A stretch of 64,000 nt of DNA from Actinoallomurus iriomotensis (lineage in GTDB: Bacteria > Actinomycetota > Actinomycetes > Streptosporangiales > Streptosporangiaceae): positions 265,848 to 329,847 of the forward strand of contig NZ_BSTJ01000013.1 in the NCBI RefSeq assembly GCF_030269445.1. Direction: 5' to 3'. A model generated the notes under the pieces. It was not told the origin of the DNA and did not search any database. It saw only the letters and a list, made by a program, of their open reading frames with translations. The position numbers and the translations under genes were made by a program. This document shows positions 1 to 7,833 of the stretch, piece by piece. Within the stretch, counting starts at the first letter, position 1, and the number at the start of each line of letters is the position of its first letter.

Positions 1-57
1 GAGTGAGGGAGTCGAGGGCGCGTTCCGGTGGTCACTCCCTCCGGCGCAGGAGGATTC

Positions 58-1011
58 ATGACCGGGGGAACGGCGAGCCCGCGGCGTGAGGCGTGGGAGC
101 TGCTCGGCGGCGAGTACGACGTTCGCGTGCTCGAGCCCTCGCCGCCCGCCGTCACCGAGCCGCCCTGGTACGCCGACGACCCCCTCGCCGGGCCGTACGG
201 CGTGCGGCTGGTGACGCCCGTGGCCGGGCTGGGCCGGAGCTGGGACGACCTCGTGGGCGAGCGGCCGGACCTGGCCGCCTTCTGCGCCGACCGCTGGCTC
301 GGCGCCCGGCGCCGGCTCGCGCCGCTGCCGCGTGCGTTCGTGCCGACCCGGCGTTCGCTGCACACGCTCGCCGAGCACGTCGTCGCGCCCGCCCGGCACG
401 CCGCCAACGGCCAGATCGGGCTGAGGTTCACCCGCGGCGGCTTCGGCACCCCGTACTTCGGCGACGGCCACCAGGTCCGCGTGGAGAGCGGCCGGCTGGT
501 CGTCGACGGCGTGGTCCACACGCCCGCGACGCTGGGGGAGGCCGCCTCGCTCGCCGGCATACCGCTCGGCATGCCACCGGAGGTGTACCTCCCGACCACG
601 CCGGCCGCCCCGGACACGCACCTGCCGGTCAACCCGGCCGCCGCCGAGGCGCTGGGAGACTGGTTCGGCTTCGCCTGGTCGGTCCTCGAACAGCTCCGCT
701 TCGACGGCCGCACGCTGCACTCCCGGGCTCCCCTCCGTGTGCAGCTGTGGCCCGAGCACTTCGACGCCGCCGTGGAGCTCGGTGACGAGTTCGCCGGACG
801 GCGCGCCGCCTTCGGCGCCTCCCCGGGCGACGACGCCCACCCCGAGCCGTACCTCTACGTCGCCCCGTGGCACCGGCGAGCGGGCGGCTTCTGGAACGAC
901 AAGGCGTTCGGCGGCGCGTCGCTGACCTACGGCGCGCTGCTCTCCGCCGACGATCAGCGGGAGACCGCGCTCGCCTTTTTCCGGCAAGGACTGGCAGAGC
1001 TCAACTCCTGA
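58..1011 (+). CDS. Uncharacterised protein, 317 aa
   Basis: I do not recognise a family. The ATG at 58 is chosen over an in-frame GTG at 28 because an AGGAGG ribosome site ends about five bases before it. The product is soluble-looking, with no signal peptide or membrane segment, and rich in Trp, Tyr and Pro. Landmarks are a WYADDP segment near residue 37, a Gly-rich RFTRGGFGTPYFGDG segment near residues 125-140, and a conserved-looking YLYVAPWHRR stretch near residue 275. It ends cleanly before a 208-base gap leading to the lipoprotein pair. Codon use matches the neighbours, so the gene is probably real and resident. Confidence 0.8.
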   Translation: MTGGTASPRREAWELLGGEYDVRVLEPSPPAVTEPPWYADDPLAGPYGVRLVTPVAGLGRSWDDLVGERPDLAAFCADRWLGARRRLAPLPRAFVPTRRSLHTLAEHVVAPARHAANGQIGLRFTRGGFGTPYFGDGHQVRVESGRLVVDGVVHTPATLGEAASLAGIPLGMPPEVYLPTTPAAPDTHLPVNPAAAEALGDWFGFAWSVLEQLRFDGRTLHSRAPLRVQLWPEHFDAAVELGDEFAGRRAAFGASPGDDAHPEPYLYVAPWHRRAGGFWNDKAFGGASLTYGALLSADDQRETALAFFRQGLAELNS

Positions 1012-1219
1012 CCGCCGCGCTTTCCCAAGCTCAGTTAAGAATCGGATCGGTTCCCGTTTAACAACGGACGGGCAGGGACCTCCGTGCGGGGGCACACGGG
1101 GGAACGGCCTCGACGAGCAGGCCGGACGTTCCCGTCTACGGCGAACGCGGGGCATAACGGCGCACCACGTCGGACGCCTGCTGGTGCCTTCCACGTCACC
1201 GTGTGAAAGGAGCGACAGA

Positions 1220-1804
1220 ATGCGCAAGGGAGTCATGGCAGCCTGCGTGCTGGCCACCAGCCTCGGCTTGCTGACAACGGGGTGCGGCGACAAGCACAAG
1301 GCCGTGCCGTCGTCCGGCGGTCTCGCCCAGCCCACCTCGCCCGGACCGGAGGCGTCACCGACGATGTCGCCGGGGGCGCCCGAGTCCTCACCGCCGGCGA
1401 CCGAGTCGCCCGGGGCGACGACGTCACCGGCGCCCGGCGCCGTAACGATCAACGCCAAGGACACCAGCGTCGGCAAGATCCTGGTGGACGACAAGGGCAT
1501 GACGCTTTACCTGTTCGAGAAGGACAAGGACGGCAAGTCGTCCTGCACCGGCGAGTGCGCCACGCAGTGGCCGCCGGTCACCGCCACCGAGAAGGCAACG
1601 GCGGGCCAGGGCGTCGACGCGTCCAAGCTCGGCACGACGGACCGGGCCGACGGCACCAAGCAGGTCACCTACAACAACCATCCGCTCTACCGCTTCTACA
1701 AGGACACCAAGCCCGGTGACATGAACGGTCAGGGTCTCCAGGCCTTCGGTGCCAAGTGGTACGTCGTGGACGCGACCAAGGGCGACAAGATCGAGAAGAA
1801 GTAG
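1220..1804 (+). CDS. Secreted lipoprotein with Lipoprotein_15 (COG4315) repeats
   Basis: This is a 194-residue exported lipoprotein. The start at 1220 has an AAAGGAG site just upstream and gives a short Lys/Arg n-region, a hydrophobic stretch and the lipobox LLTTGC. A Pro/Ser/Thr-rich linker follows (about residues 35-85). Two repeats of the Yx(FWY)xxD type come next: GMTLYLFEKDKDG with CTGECATQWPP, then HPLYRFYKDTKPGD ending in KWYVVDA. The repeat family (PF03640) is of unknown function. It lies directly upstream of a shorter-spaced paralogue on the same strand, so the pair is a local duplication. Confidence 0.9.
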   Translation: MRKGVMAACVLATSLGLLTTGCGDKHKAVPSSGGLAQPTSPGPEASPTMSPGAPESSPPATESPGATTSPAPGAVTINAKDTSVGKILVDDKGMTLYLFEKDKDGKSSCTGECATQWPPVTATEKATAGQGVDASKLGTTDRADGTKQVTYNNHPLYRFYKDTKPGDMNGQGLQAFGAKWYVVDATKGDKIEKK

Positions 1805-1919
1805 CCGCGACGCGGGCCGGCGCGTCTCGCCGGTGGCGGCCACGCCCTTCGTGGGCGGTGCCGCCACGGCGACCGCGCCCGTGCCCACCGCCCACGTTCA
1901 CGTCGAGGAACGGACTTTC

Positions 1920-2534
1920 ATGCGCAAGGCAGTCAGGGCCGTCTGGGCGCTGGCCGTCGGTCTCGGCCTGCTCGCCTCGGGCTGCGGCGGGGGACATCGG
2001 GCCGTACCCGTCTCCGGCGGGTACGGCGGGCGGCCGTCGGCCGTTCCGGAGTCACCGGCCGTTCCGGAATCGCCGACGGCTCCGGAGTCGTCGCCGCCGC
2101 CCGCGGAGTCACCCGGGTCACCGGAGCCCCGGCACATGCCGTCCGGCGAGGCCCCGCAGCCCAGTGCCGGCCCGCTGGAGATCAGGTCGAGGGAGACGAG
2201 GTACGGCCGGATCCTCGAGGACGGCCGGGGCAAGACGATCTACGTGGCCGCCAGGGACAACGCCGACTTCGAGTCGACGTGCACCGGCACCTGCACGAAG
2301 GACTGGCCGCCGCTGTTCACCAACGGCCAGGTCAACGCCGGCCCCGGGGTGAACTCCGCCTGGCTCGGCACGATCGGCCGGACCGACGGCCCGACCCAGG
2401 TGGAGTACAACGGCTGGCCGCTCTACTACTCGGCGCGCGACAGCGGACCCGGCGAGATCAACGGTCAGGGCCTCAGCGCGTACGGCACGACCTGGTACGT
2501 CGTCGACGCCGACCGCGGCCGGCCCGTGAAGTGA
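1920..2534 (+). CDS. Secreted lipoprotein, Lipoprotein_15 paralogue
   Basis: This 204-residue paralogue of the preceding gene begins with the same MRKxV leader and has the lipobox LLASGC. The start at 1920 is chosen because upstream in-frame codons would bury the signal peptide. The linker is a Pro/Glu/Ser repeat (xxPESP type). The two repeats are KTIYVAARDNADF with CTGTCTKDWPP, and WPLYYSARDSGPGEINGQG with TTWYVVDAD. The aromatic of the first repeat is replaced by Val-Ala (IYVAARD instead of LYLFEKD), so this copy has diverged. The gene is convergent with, and only four bases from, the M50-type protease. Confidence 0.88.
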   Translation: MRKAVRAVWALAVGLGLLASGCGGGHRAVPVSGGYGGRPSAVPESPAVPESPTAPESSPPPAESPGSPEPRHMPSGEAPQPSAGPLEIRSRETRYGRILEDGRGKTIYVAARDNADFESTCTGTCTKDWPPLFTNGQVNAGPGVNSAWLGTIGRTDGPTQVEYNGWPLYYSARDSGPGEINGQGLSAYGTTWYVVDADRGRPVK

Positions 2535-2538
2535 CCGG

Positions 2539-3276
2539 TTAGAAGCTCGGCAGGTGCGGCAGCGAGTCGGGCAGCAGCCACACGCCGCCCGCCACCAGCG
2601 CGATGACGGCGACGATCCCGAAGCCGAACACCCACATCAGGCCCGGCATGCCGGTGAGCCGGGCCAGCTGGTCGGCGTCGGAGTCGGGCGCGCGGCCCCG
2701 TGCGCGCTTGCTCTGCAGCTCCACCACCGGGCGCGCGCCCGCGAGCAGCAGGAACCACGTGAACGCGTACGCGAACGCCGCCTGCACCGTCGGTGACCCG
2801 AACCAGGACACCGCGAAGATCACCGCGCCGGTCGTGACGACGGACAGCACCCCGTACACGTTGCGGATCAGCACGAGGATCGCGGCCAGCAGCACGATGC
2901 CGGCCCAGAGCATGGCCGTGATGTGCCCGGTCGCGAGCAGCCCGGCCGCGCCGAGGCCGAGCAGCGGCGGCGTGACGTACCCGGCGAACGCCGTGACGAT
3001 CATGCCCGCGCCGTACGGCTTGCCGCTGGAGACGGTCACGCCCGACGTGTCGGAGTGGAGCCGGATGCTGTGCAGCTGCCGGCCGGTGACCAGCGCGGCG
3101 AGCGCGTGCCCGCCCTCGTGCGCGATGGTCACGACGTTGCGCAGCAGGTGCCACACCGAACGGACCGACACCGCCCCGAGCGCGGCCACGCCCGTCAGCG
3201 TGACCAGCCACCACGGCGGATGTGGTTGCGTGCCGAGGACGTCGTGCCAGACGTCGCCGAGTGTGGACAGATCCAT
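2539..3276 (-). CDS. M50B-like integral membrane zinc metalloprotease
   Basis: This 245-residue membrane protein resembles the M50B peptidase-like family. Zinc-binding motif HEGGH lies at residues 53-57 in a hydrophobic helix (TIAHEGGHALAALVTG), which is the HExxH pattern with Gly at both variable positions. At least five hydrophobic segments follow, including one near residue 95 that starts at a Gly-rich SGKPYGAG turn, and the last reads WVFGFGIVAVIALVAGGVWL. No PDZ domain is present, so it is smaller than site-2 proteases of the RseP type. Its substrate is unknown. It is transcribed alone, divergently from the DegT-type gene. Confidence 0.85.
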   Translation of the reverse strand: MDLSTLGDVWHDVLGTQPHPPWWLVTLTGVAALGAVSVRSVWHLLRNVVTIAHEGGHALAALVTGRQLHSIRLHSDTSGVTVSSGKPYGAGMIVTAFAGYVTPPLLGLGAAGLLATGHITAMLWAGIVLLAAILVLIRNVYGVLSVVTTGAVIFAVSWFGSPTVQAAFAYAFTWFLLLAGARPVVELQSKRARGRAPDSDADQLARLTGMPGLMWVFGFGIVAVIALVAGGVWLLPDSLPHLPSF

Positions 3277-3376
3277 GCATCACCTCTGCCGGGTACGACG
3301 CGCCGGGGCGCCGCGAAGTTTCTCGCACGGGCGAACCCATATCTTGGCTCAAGTCGGCCAGTAAGGTGTTCCCACT

Positions 3377-4501
3377 ATGAGCGACCCGTTGATGAGCGTT
3401 TATCCGCCACTCGAGCCGGCCTCCCTGGTGACGCGGCGGTCTCGGCTCTTCCCGTTCGACAGGGACGGGCTCACCCTCACTCACCTGGGGCGCGGTGCCA
3501 TCTGGCTGGCGCTGAAGGCACTCGGCCTCGGCGCCGGCACCCGCATCGCGATGCCCGCCTACCACTGCGGTTCGGAGGTCGAGGCGGCCCGGCTCGCCGG
3601 CTGCGAGGTCCTCTTCTACCGGGTGTTCCCGACGCTGCAGGCCGACGAAGAGGACCTGATGCGCGTGGCCCGGCAGTGCCACGCCACCTATCTCATCTCC
3701 TACTACGGCTTCCCGATGCCGTCCCTCCCGCCCGGCACCCGCGTCATCGAGGACGCCGCGCACGCGCTGTTCTCCTACGACGGCGGCGGGGCGATCGGCT
3801 CGCGCGGCGACGCGGCCATCTTCTGCCCGCGCAAGTCGCTGGGCGTGCCCGACGGCGGCGCGGTGCTGATCCGGGGCGGCTCCATCGAGGCGACCGGCCG
3901 GCCGCCGTGGAAGGGCATGGCGCGCTCGATCGCCTCCCAGGGCATGGGCTGGGCCGCCCAGTCGCGGGCCGGCGTGCTGCGCGCCCCCGCCACCAAGGTC
4001 TTCCGCAAGGTCAGCAAGACCGAACAGGCGGTCCAGCAGGGCACGCTCACCGAGGTCGTCATCGGCGAGTGGGATCTCGAGGTCGCCGACATGGAGAGCG
4101 CGGCGTCCAAGCCCTCCCGCATGACCGAGTGGGCCGTGCACGGCGCCGACGGCGAGCGCATCCGCGAAATCCGCCGCCGCAACTTCCAGATCCTGCTGAA
4201 CTCCGTGCCCGAGGTCTGCCCCGACCGGTTCCGCGGCCTGCCCGACGGCGTCGCGCCGCTGTACTTCCCCGTACGGGTGCCTGAGCGTGACCGCACCATC
4301 GCCGAGCTGCAAAAGCGCGGCGTACGCTCGATCGAGATCTGGCCGGTGCCGCATCCGCTGCTCGACCGTGCGCGCTTCGCCGAGCTGGAGCCGCTGCGGC
4401 ACCAGATGCTCGCGCTCCCGGTCCACCAGGGCCTGAGCGAGTGGCACGTCGAACAGGTCGCCCACGCGGCGCGCGAGGCCATCACCGCCGCGCACCGCTG
4501 A
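3377..4501 (+). CDS. DegT/DnrJ/EryC1/StrS-type PLP aminotransferase
   Basis: This 374-residue protein has the DegT fold signature. It shows the N-terminal PAYHCGSEVEAA segment, the PLP-contacting Asp/His in VIEDAAHALFS (about residue 125) and the expected Schiff-base Lys in FCPRKSLGVPDGG (about residue 155). Such enzymes aminate sugar-nucleotide ketones for cell-surface glycans or secondary metabolites. No sugar-nucleotide genes are adjacent, so the substrate is open. A TAAGGT hexamer at 3362-3367 lies nine bases before the ATG and there is no Shine-Dalgarno, so the transcript may be nearly leaderless. It is convergent with the next lipoprotein gene, 15 bases away. Confidence 0.85.
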   Translation: MSDPLMSVYPPLEPASLVTRRSRLFPFDRDGLTLTHLGRGAIWLALKALGLGAGTRIAMPAYHCGSEVEAARLAGCEVLFYRVFPTLQADEEDLMRVARQCHATYLISYYGFPMPSLPPGTRVIEDAAHALFSYDGGGAIGSRGDAAIFCPRKSLGVPDGGAVLIRGGSIEATGRPPWKGMARSIASQGMGWAAQSRAGVLRAPATKVFRKVSKTEQAVQQGTLTEVVIGEWDLEVADMESAASKPSRMTEWAVHGADGERIREIRRRNFQILLNSVPEVCPDRFRGLPDGVAPLYFPVRVPERDRTIAELQKRGVRSIEIWPVPHPLLDRARFAELEPLRHQMLALPVHQGLSEWHVEQVAHAAREAITAAHR

Positions 4502-4516
4502 GGACGATGCCCGGGG

Positions 4517-5476
4517 TCAGCTTCCGCTGGCCCCGACCGGCAGGCGCCCCGACGCCAGCACGGCGGTGGCCCCGCCGTCCTTCGGCAGGTGCGCGGCGAA
4601 CCTCCACAGCCACGTGCCGTGGTAGTCGTGGCGGTACTTCTTCGGCCCGAACGCGAAGAAGGGCTTGTCGGGCCGGTACCAGGCGGTCGGGTTGACGGTG
4701 CTGTAGTCGAGCGACTGCGTCGCGGTGTACCAGACGAACGCGCCGCCGTCGGCGGTCGCGAGCGCGTACACCGGGTAGTCGGCCGCCTTCCAGGTCGTGC
4801 CGCCGCGCCACGCACCGTCCTGCGTGATCTTGTTGACGTAGCCGTGCCACTGCGCGCCGAGCTTGGAGGTCAGGGCGCCGGCCGCGAAGCCCGATCCGCG
4901 CAGGCCCGCCGCGACGTTGGACAGGTACTCCGAGTGCGCGGCGGCGAGCTTCGCGGTGGCCGGGGTCGTCACCGCCGTGGCCGAGCCGTCCGCGCCCCGC
5001 GCGATGGTGGGGAACGACGCCTTGTTCTTCCAGGCGGAGGTGGCGAGCTTGTACGTTCCGCCGGTCTTGGCGAAGACGAGGAACTCCTCACCGTCGCCGT
5101 TGCTGGGCTTCGCGTCGACCGCGAACCAGTCGGCGTCGCGCGGGAGGTAGAACCGGGCCGAGTGGTAGGTGAACGGTTTGATCTTCGAGTCCAGCCCGGC
5201 GCGGGTGACCTTGTAGTCGGCCAGGTCGCCCTTGAGCATGGCCCCGGTCTCGATCGTGGACAACGTCGCGGCCGACAGGTGGGCGTTGGCCTGGTTGTTG
5301 ACCTTCTGGTACTTGGCGAAGATCGCCCGTGCCTGCGTCTCGGTCAGCGCGCTCGCGGCCGGTGTCGTCCCCGACGCGGAGGGGCTCGGTGACGTCCCGC
5401 CGCCACCGCCGCCGTGGCCGCATCCCGCGGCGAGCATCCCAAGGGCCATGAGTCCGGCGACCGTCCGTGAGCGCAC
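4517..5476 (-). CDS. Uncharacterised secreted lipoprotein, 319 aa
   Basis: The GTG start at 5476 has a GGAG site eight bases upstream. It gives a signal peptide with lipobox LAAGC at about residue 19, followed by a Gly-Gly and Ser/Pro linker. The mature part contains LTETQARAIFAKYQKVNNQAN near residue 45, then a mixed alpha/beta domain with many Trp and Tyr residues. I do not recognise the domain, although actinobacterial lipoproteins of this size with this opening motif are common. It is monocistronic. The 223 bases upstream carry its promoter region and the terminator of the TPR gene. Confidence 0.82.
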   Translation of the reverse strand: MRSRTVAGLMALGMLAAGCGHGGGGGGTSPSPSASGTTPAASALTETQARAIFAKYQKVNNQANAHLSAATLSTIETGAMLKGDLADYKVTRAGLDSKIKPFTYHSARFYLPRDADWFAVDAKPSNGDGEEFLVFAKTGGTYKLATSAWKNKASFPTIARGADGSATAVTTPATAKLAAAHSEYLSNVAAGLRGSGFAAGALTSKLGAQWHGYVNKITQDGAWRGGTTWKAADYPVYALATADGGAFVWYTATQSLDYSTVNPTAWYRPDKPFFAFGPKKYRHDYHGTWLWRFAAHLPKDGGATAVLASGRLPVGASGS

Positions 5477-5649
5477 TTGATCTTCTCCGAGCTTCGGGGG
5501 ACGAGAGCGCCCCGGCGCCGGACGTACCGGGCCGGGGCGTCACTCCGAGGCGAGGCGTGGAGCACCTCAGCTGTTGTGGATCATCAGCCTAGAGGGCTGC
5601 TCCTCCCGGTCGCCGCCTGGGTTGTCGGAAAGGCCCCTTTTGCGGAGAC

Positions 5650-5690
5650 GCGAGCGCGCGGCGACGGAGTCTCCCGCGCCGCGCGCTCGC
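5650..5690 (-). terminator. Hairpin terminator after the TPR gene
   Basis: A perfect 14-base-pair stem (5650-5663 with 5677-5690) surrounds a 13-base loop, ten bases downstream of the TPR gene stop. There is no U-run, as is usual for GC-rich actinobacterial terminators. Confidence 0.6.
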
Positions 5691-5699
5691 CGTGCGGCC

Positions 5700-7028
5700 T
5701 CAGATCTTGCGGATCACCACGATGGGCGTCTGCTCGTCCTCGTTGCCGGCCGGGTTGTCCGACAGGACCTTCTCCACCCACTTGCGGTCGACGCCCGCCG
5801 AGGCGCCGACGACCCACGCGCCCGTCAGGTTGTTGGCGTCGACGACGCAGACGTGGCAGCCGAGGGCCGCGGCGAGCTCCTCCGACAGCTTGTCGGGACG
5901 GCCGGGGCCGAAGAGCAGGTGGTGGTCGTGCGGCGGCAGGGCGGCGGCCACGTCGTCGATCATCGCGGCGCCCGGCCCGGCGACGCGGTAGAACCAGCCG
6001 CGCTTGCCGACGAGCTTGCCGGCCGCGCCCGCGGCGGCGCCGAGCAGCACCTTCGCGCGCCCGGCCTCCATGATCGCGCCCTGCATGCCGGCCGGGCTGT
6101 GCAGCGGCCCGATCTTGCCGACGAACTTGCTGAGCTGCTTGGCCATGCCCTCCGGCGTGATCATCTCCAGCGGGATCATCCGGCCCTGACCGGCCGAGGC
6201 GGGGCTCTCGGACAGCGCGAGGATGTCGTCGGGACGCAGCTGGCCGGCGGTGGCCTCCTGGATCACCGGGAGGATGCCGGAGCGCAGCGTGATCATCCTG
6301 GTCTTGATGGGGATGCGGCGGGCGCCGACGGTCCGCTCGTCGACCGGCGCCACCGTCGGCGGCTTGGCCGGGGCCGTCTCGCCGAAGTGCTGGTGCAGCA
6401 TCTCCCTGATCTGCATGTTGCCCGCGTAGATGGACGCGCCGCGCTGGAGGACGTCGCGGGCGCCCGCGGGGTCGCCCGCCTCGAGCCGCAGGTGGGCCAG
6501 CAGGGTGTAGTCCGACGCGTAGACCAGGTAGTCGGGCGCCAGGGCGATCAGGTCGGTCTGGTACTTCAGGGCGCGGGGCTTGTCGCCCCGGTCCACCGCC
6601 CACTTCGACAGGCGCTTGAGCGCGTGCCGGCGCAGCTGGGAGTCGTTCACGACCGACTCCAGGAGCGCCTCGGCCTCGTCGAGGCGGCCGCCGTCCTTGA
6701 GGATGTCGGCCAGCGTCAGGGCGTACCAGGGGATGGTCGGGTACTTCTCGCGCGCCGAGCGGACGATGTCCGCGGCGCGGTTGTAGTCGCCCCGCCACTT
6801 GTAGACCTCGGCGAGCGCGGCCGTGGCGAACCGGGTGTCGCCGCCCGCCGCGATGGCCGCGTTGGCGATCTGCTCGCTCTTCCGGTCGTCGCGCTCGTTG
6901 GTGAGGACGAGCCACGACAGCAGCGACAGCCCGTCACCTTCGAGATCGGCCCGCTTCGACTCCAGGAGCTGCTGGGCCTCTTCCGGCTTACGGAGCCAGA
7001 TGTCGTAGGCGCGGCTGGTGGTGCTCAT
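5700..7028 (-). CDS. Tetratricopeptide-repeat protein, 442 aa
   Basis: The N-terminal two thirds consist of helix-turn-helix TPR-like units, for example FATAALAEVYKWRGDYNRAA near residue 70, WYALTLADILKDGGRLDEAEA near 100 and LLAHLRLEAGDPAGARDVL near 175. The C-terminal part, from about residue 230, is a distinct alpha/beta domain with hydrophobic helices rich in Gly and Ala (LLGAAAGAAGKLVGKRG) and a final VVIRKI. It has no signal peptide, so it is cytosolic. A GAGG site lies nine bases before the ATG. Its role is unknown; TPR arrays usually scaffold protein complexes. It has its own terminator and no operon partner. Confidence 0.8.
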   Translation of the reverse strand: MSTTSRAYDIWLRKPEEAQQLLESKRADLEGDGLSLLSWLVLTNERDDRKSEQIANAAIAAGGDTRFATAALAEVYKWRGDYNRAADIVRSAREKYPTIPWYALTLADILKDGGRLDEAEALLESVVNDSQLRRHALKRLSKWAVDRGDKPRALKYQTDLIALAPDYLVYASDYTLLAHLRLEAGDPAGARDVLQRGASIYAGNMQIREMLHQHFGETAPAKPPTVAPVDERTVGARRIPIKTRMITLRSGILPVIQEATAGQLRPDDILALSESPASAGQGRMIPLEMITPEGMAKQLSKFVGKIGPLHSPAGMQGAIMEAGRAKVLLGAAAGAAGKLVGKRGWFYRVAGPGAAMIDDVAAALPPHDHHLLFGPGRPDKLSEELAAALGCHVCVVDANNLTGAWVVGASAGVDRKWVEKVLSDNPAGNEDEQTPIVVIRKI

Positions 7029-7153
7029 TTGTCAGAACCTCATGCGTCGTCGGCTGTCTGCGGGAAGTCGGCCCATCATCGCAGACGCGGGCCGCGCCCG
7101 TGATGAAGGCGATCAACTGTGGTCCGGCCCCGAACCGGACCGGCCGGCGGAAA

Positions 7154-7640
7154 CTACGGCCACAACATGTGGGTTTCCCACGGGCCGCGGCGGCCGGAGC
7201 GTTCGTACCGCAGCCGGGTGTGCACGCGGTCCTTGTCGGCCTGCCAGAACTCGATCTGGACAGGAACGAGGGTGTAGAGCGTCCATTCCGGGCTGACCAG
7301 GGAGGGGTCCGCCTCGATCCGGGCCAGCGCCGTGCGGAAGGCCTGGTCGCGGTCGTCAAGGCTCTCCAGGTGGCCGCTCTGGCGGCCCAGCAGCGCCTCG
7401 GCGCGGGCGGAGGGCGCACGGGCCAGCAGGTCGGCGGCGCTCTGCTCGGGAGAGGCGGGCTCCACGGCGCCCCGCACGCGTACCTGGCGGCCTTGCAGAG
7501 GCCAGTAGAAGGTGAGCGCCGCCCGGGGCACGTCTGCCAGCTGACGGCCCTTGGGACTGTCGGCGTGCACCGCGAACCGCCAGCCGCCGGCGTCCACGTT
7601 CTTGAGGATGAGGACCCGGGCGTCCGGGCCGCCCCGTCAC
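7154..7640 (-). pseudogene. N-terminally truncated PdxH-like (PNPOx family) oxidase remnant
   Basis: The reading frame from about 7640 to the stop at 7154 encodes DARVLILKNVDAGGWRF, then SPKGRQLADVPRAALTFYW and a C-terminal EWTLYTLVPVQIEFWQ with HTRLRYERSG. This is the C-terminal two thirds of a pyridoxamine 5'-phosphate oxidase-like flavoprotein of roughly 200 residues. The preceding 70 or so residues, including the segment that should read like PxAMxLxTVxxDGRP, are absent. In this frame a TGA and a TAG lie just upstream, and a VEADGRP fragment survives in another frame near 7695. A GTG at 7597 could start a 147-residue fragment, but that would lack part of the FMN site. The divergent DAHP synthase starts only about 190 bases away. 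Confidence 0.7.
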
Positions 7641-7833
7641 TGCCGCCCATCGTGCCCCCCTGCGCCGTCGGTGTCCCCGGCCGTCCATCCGCCTCGACCC
7701 TACTGAGGGGCCGCGACCGCGGCCTGGAGAACGTCCGCGTCTCCCCATGCGTCTCCCAAGGTCGGGCAAGGGCGTCGCGTCGGGGGTGGTCGGCTGCCCG
7801 GGCATGGCGTAATGGTCGATACCCTAGGTGCCC

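Noticed and set aside
2465-4495. A 676-codon minus-strand frame over the M50 and DegT genes
   Set aside because: It is antisense to the DegT gene and out of frame with the M50 gene, which has its own HEGGH-containing frame.
5574-7103. A 509-codon plus-strand frame opposite the TPR gene
   Set aside because: It is a mirror of the TPR coding frame; its translation is low-complexity Val/Arg/Gly sequence without motifs.
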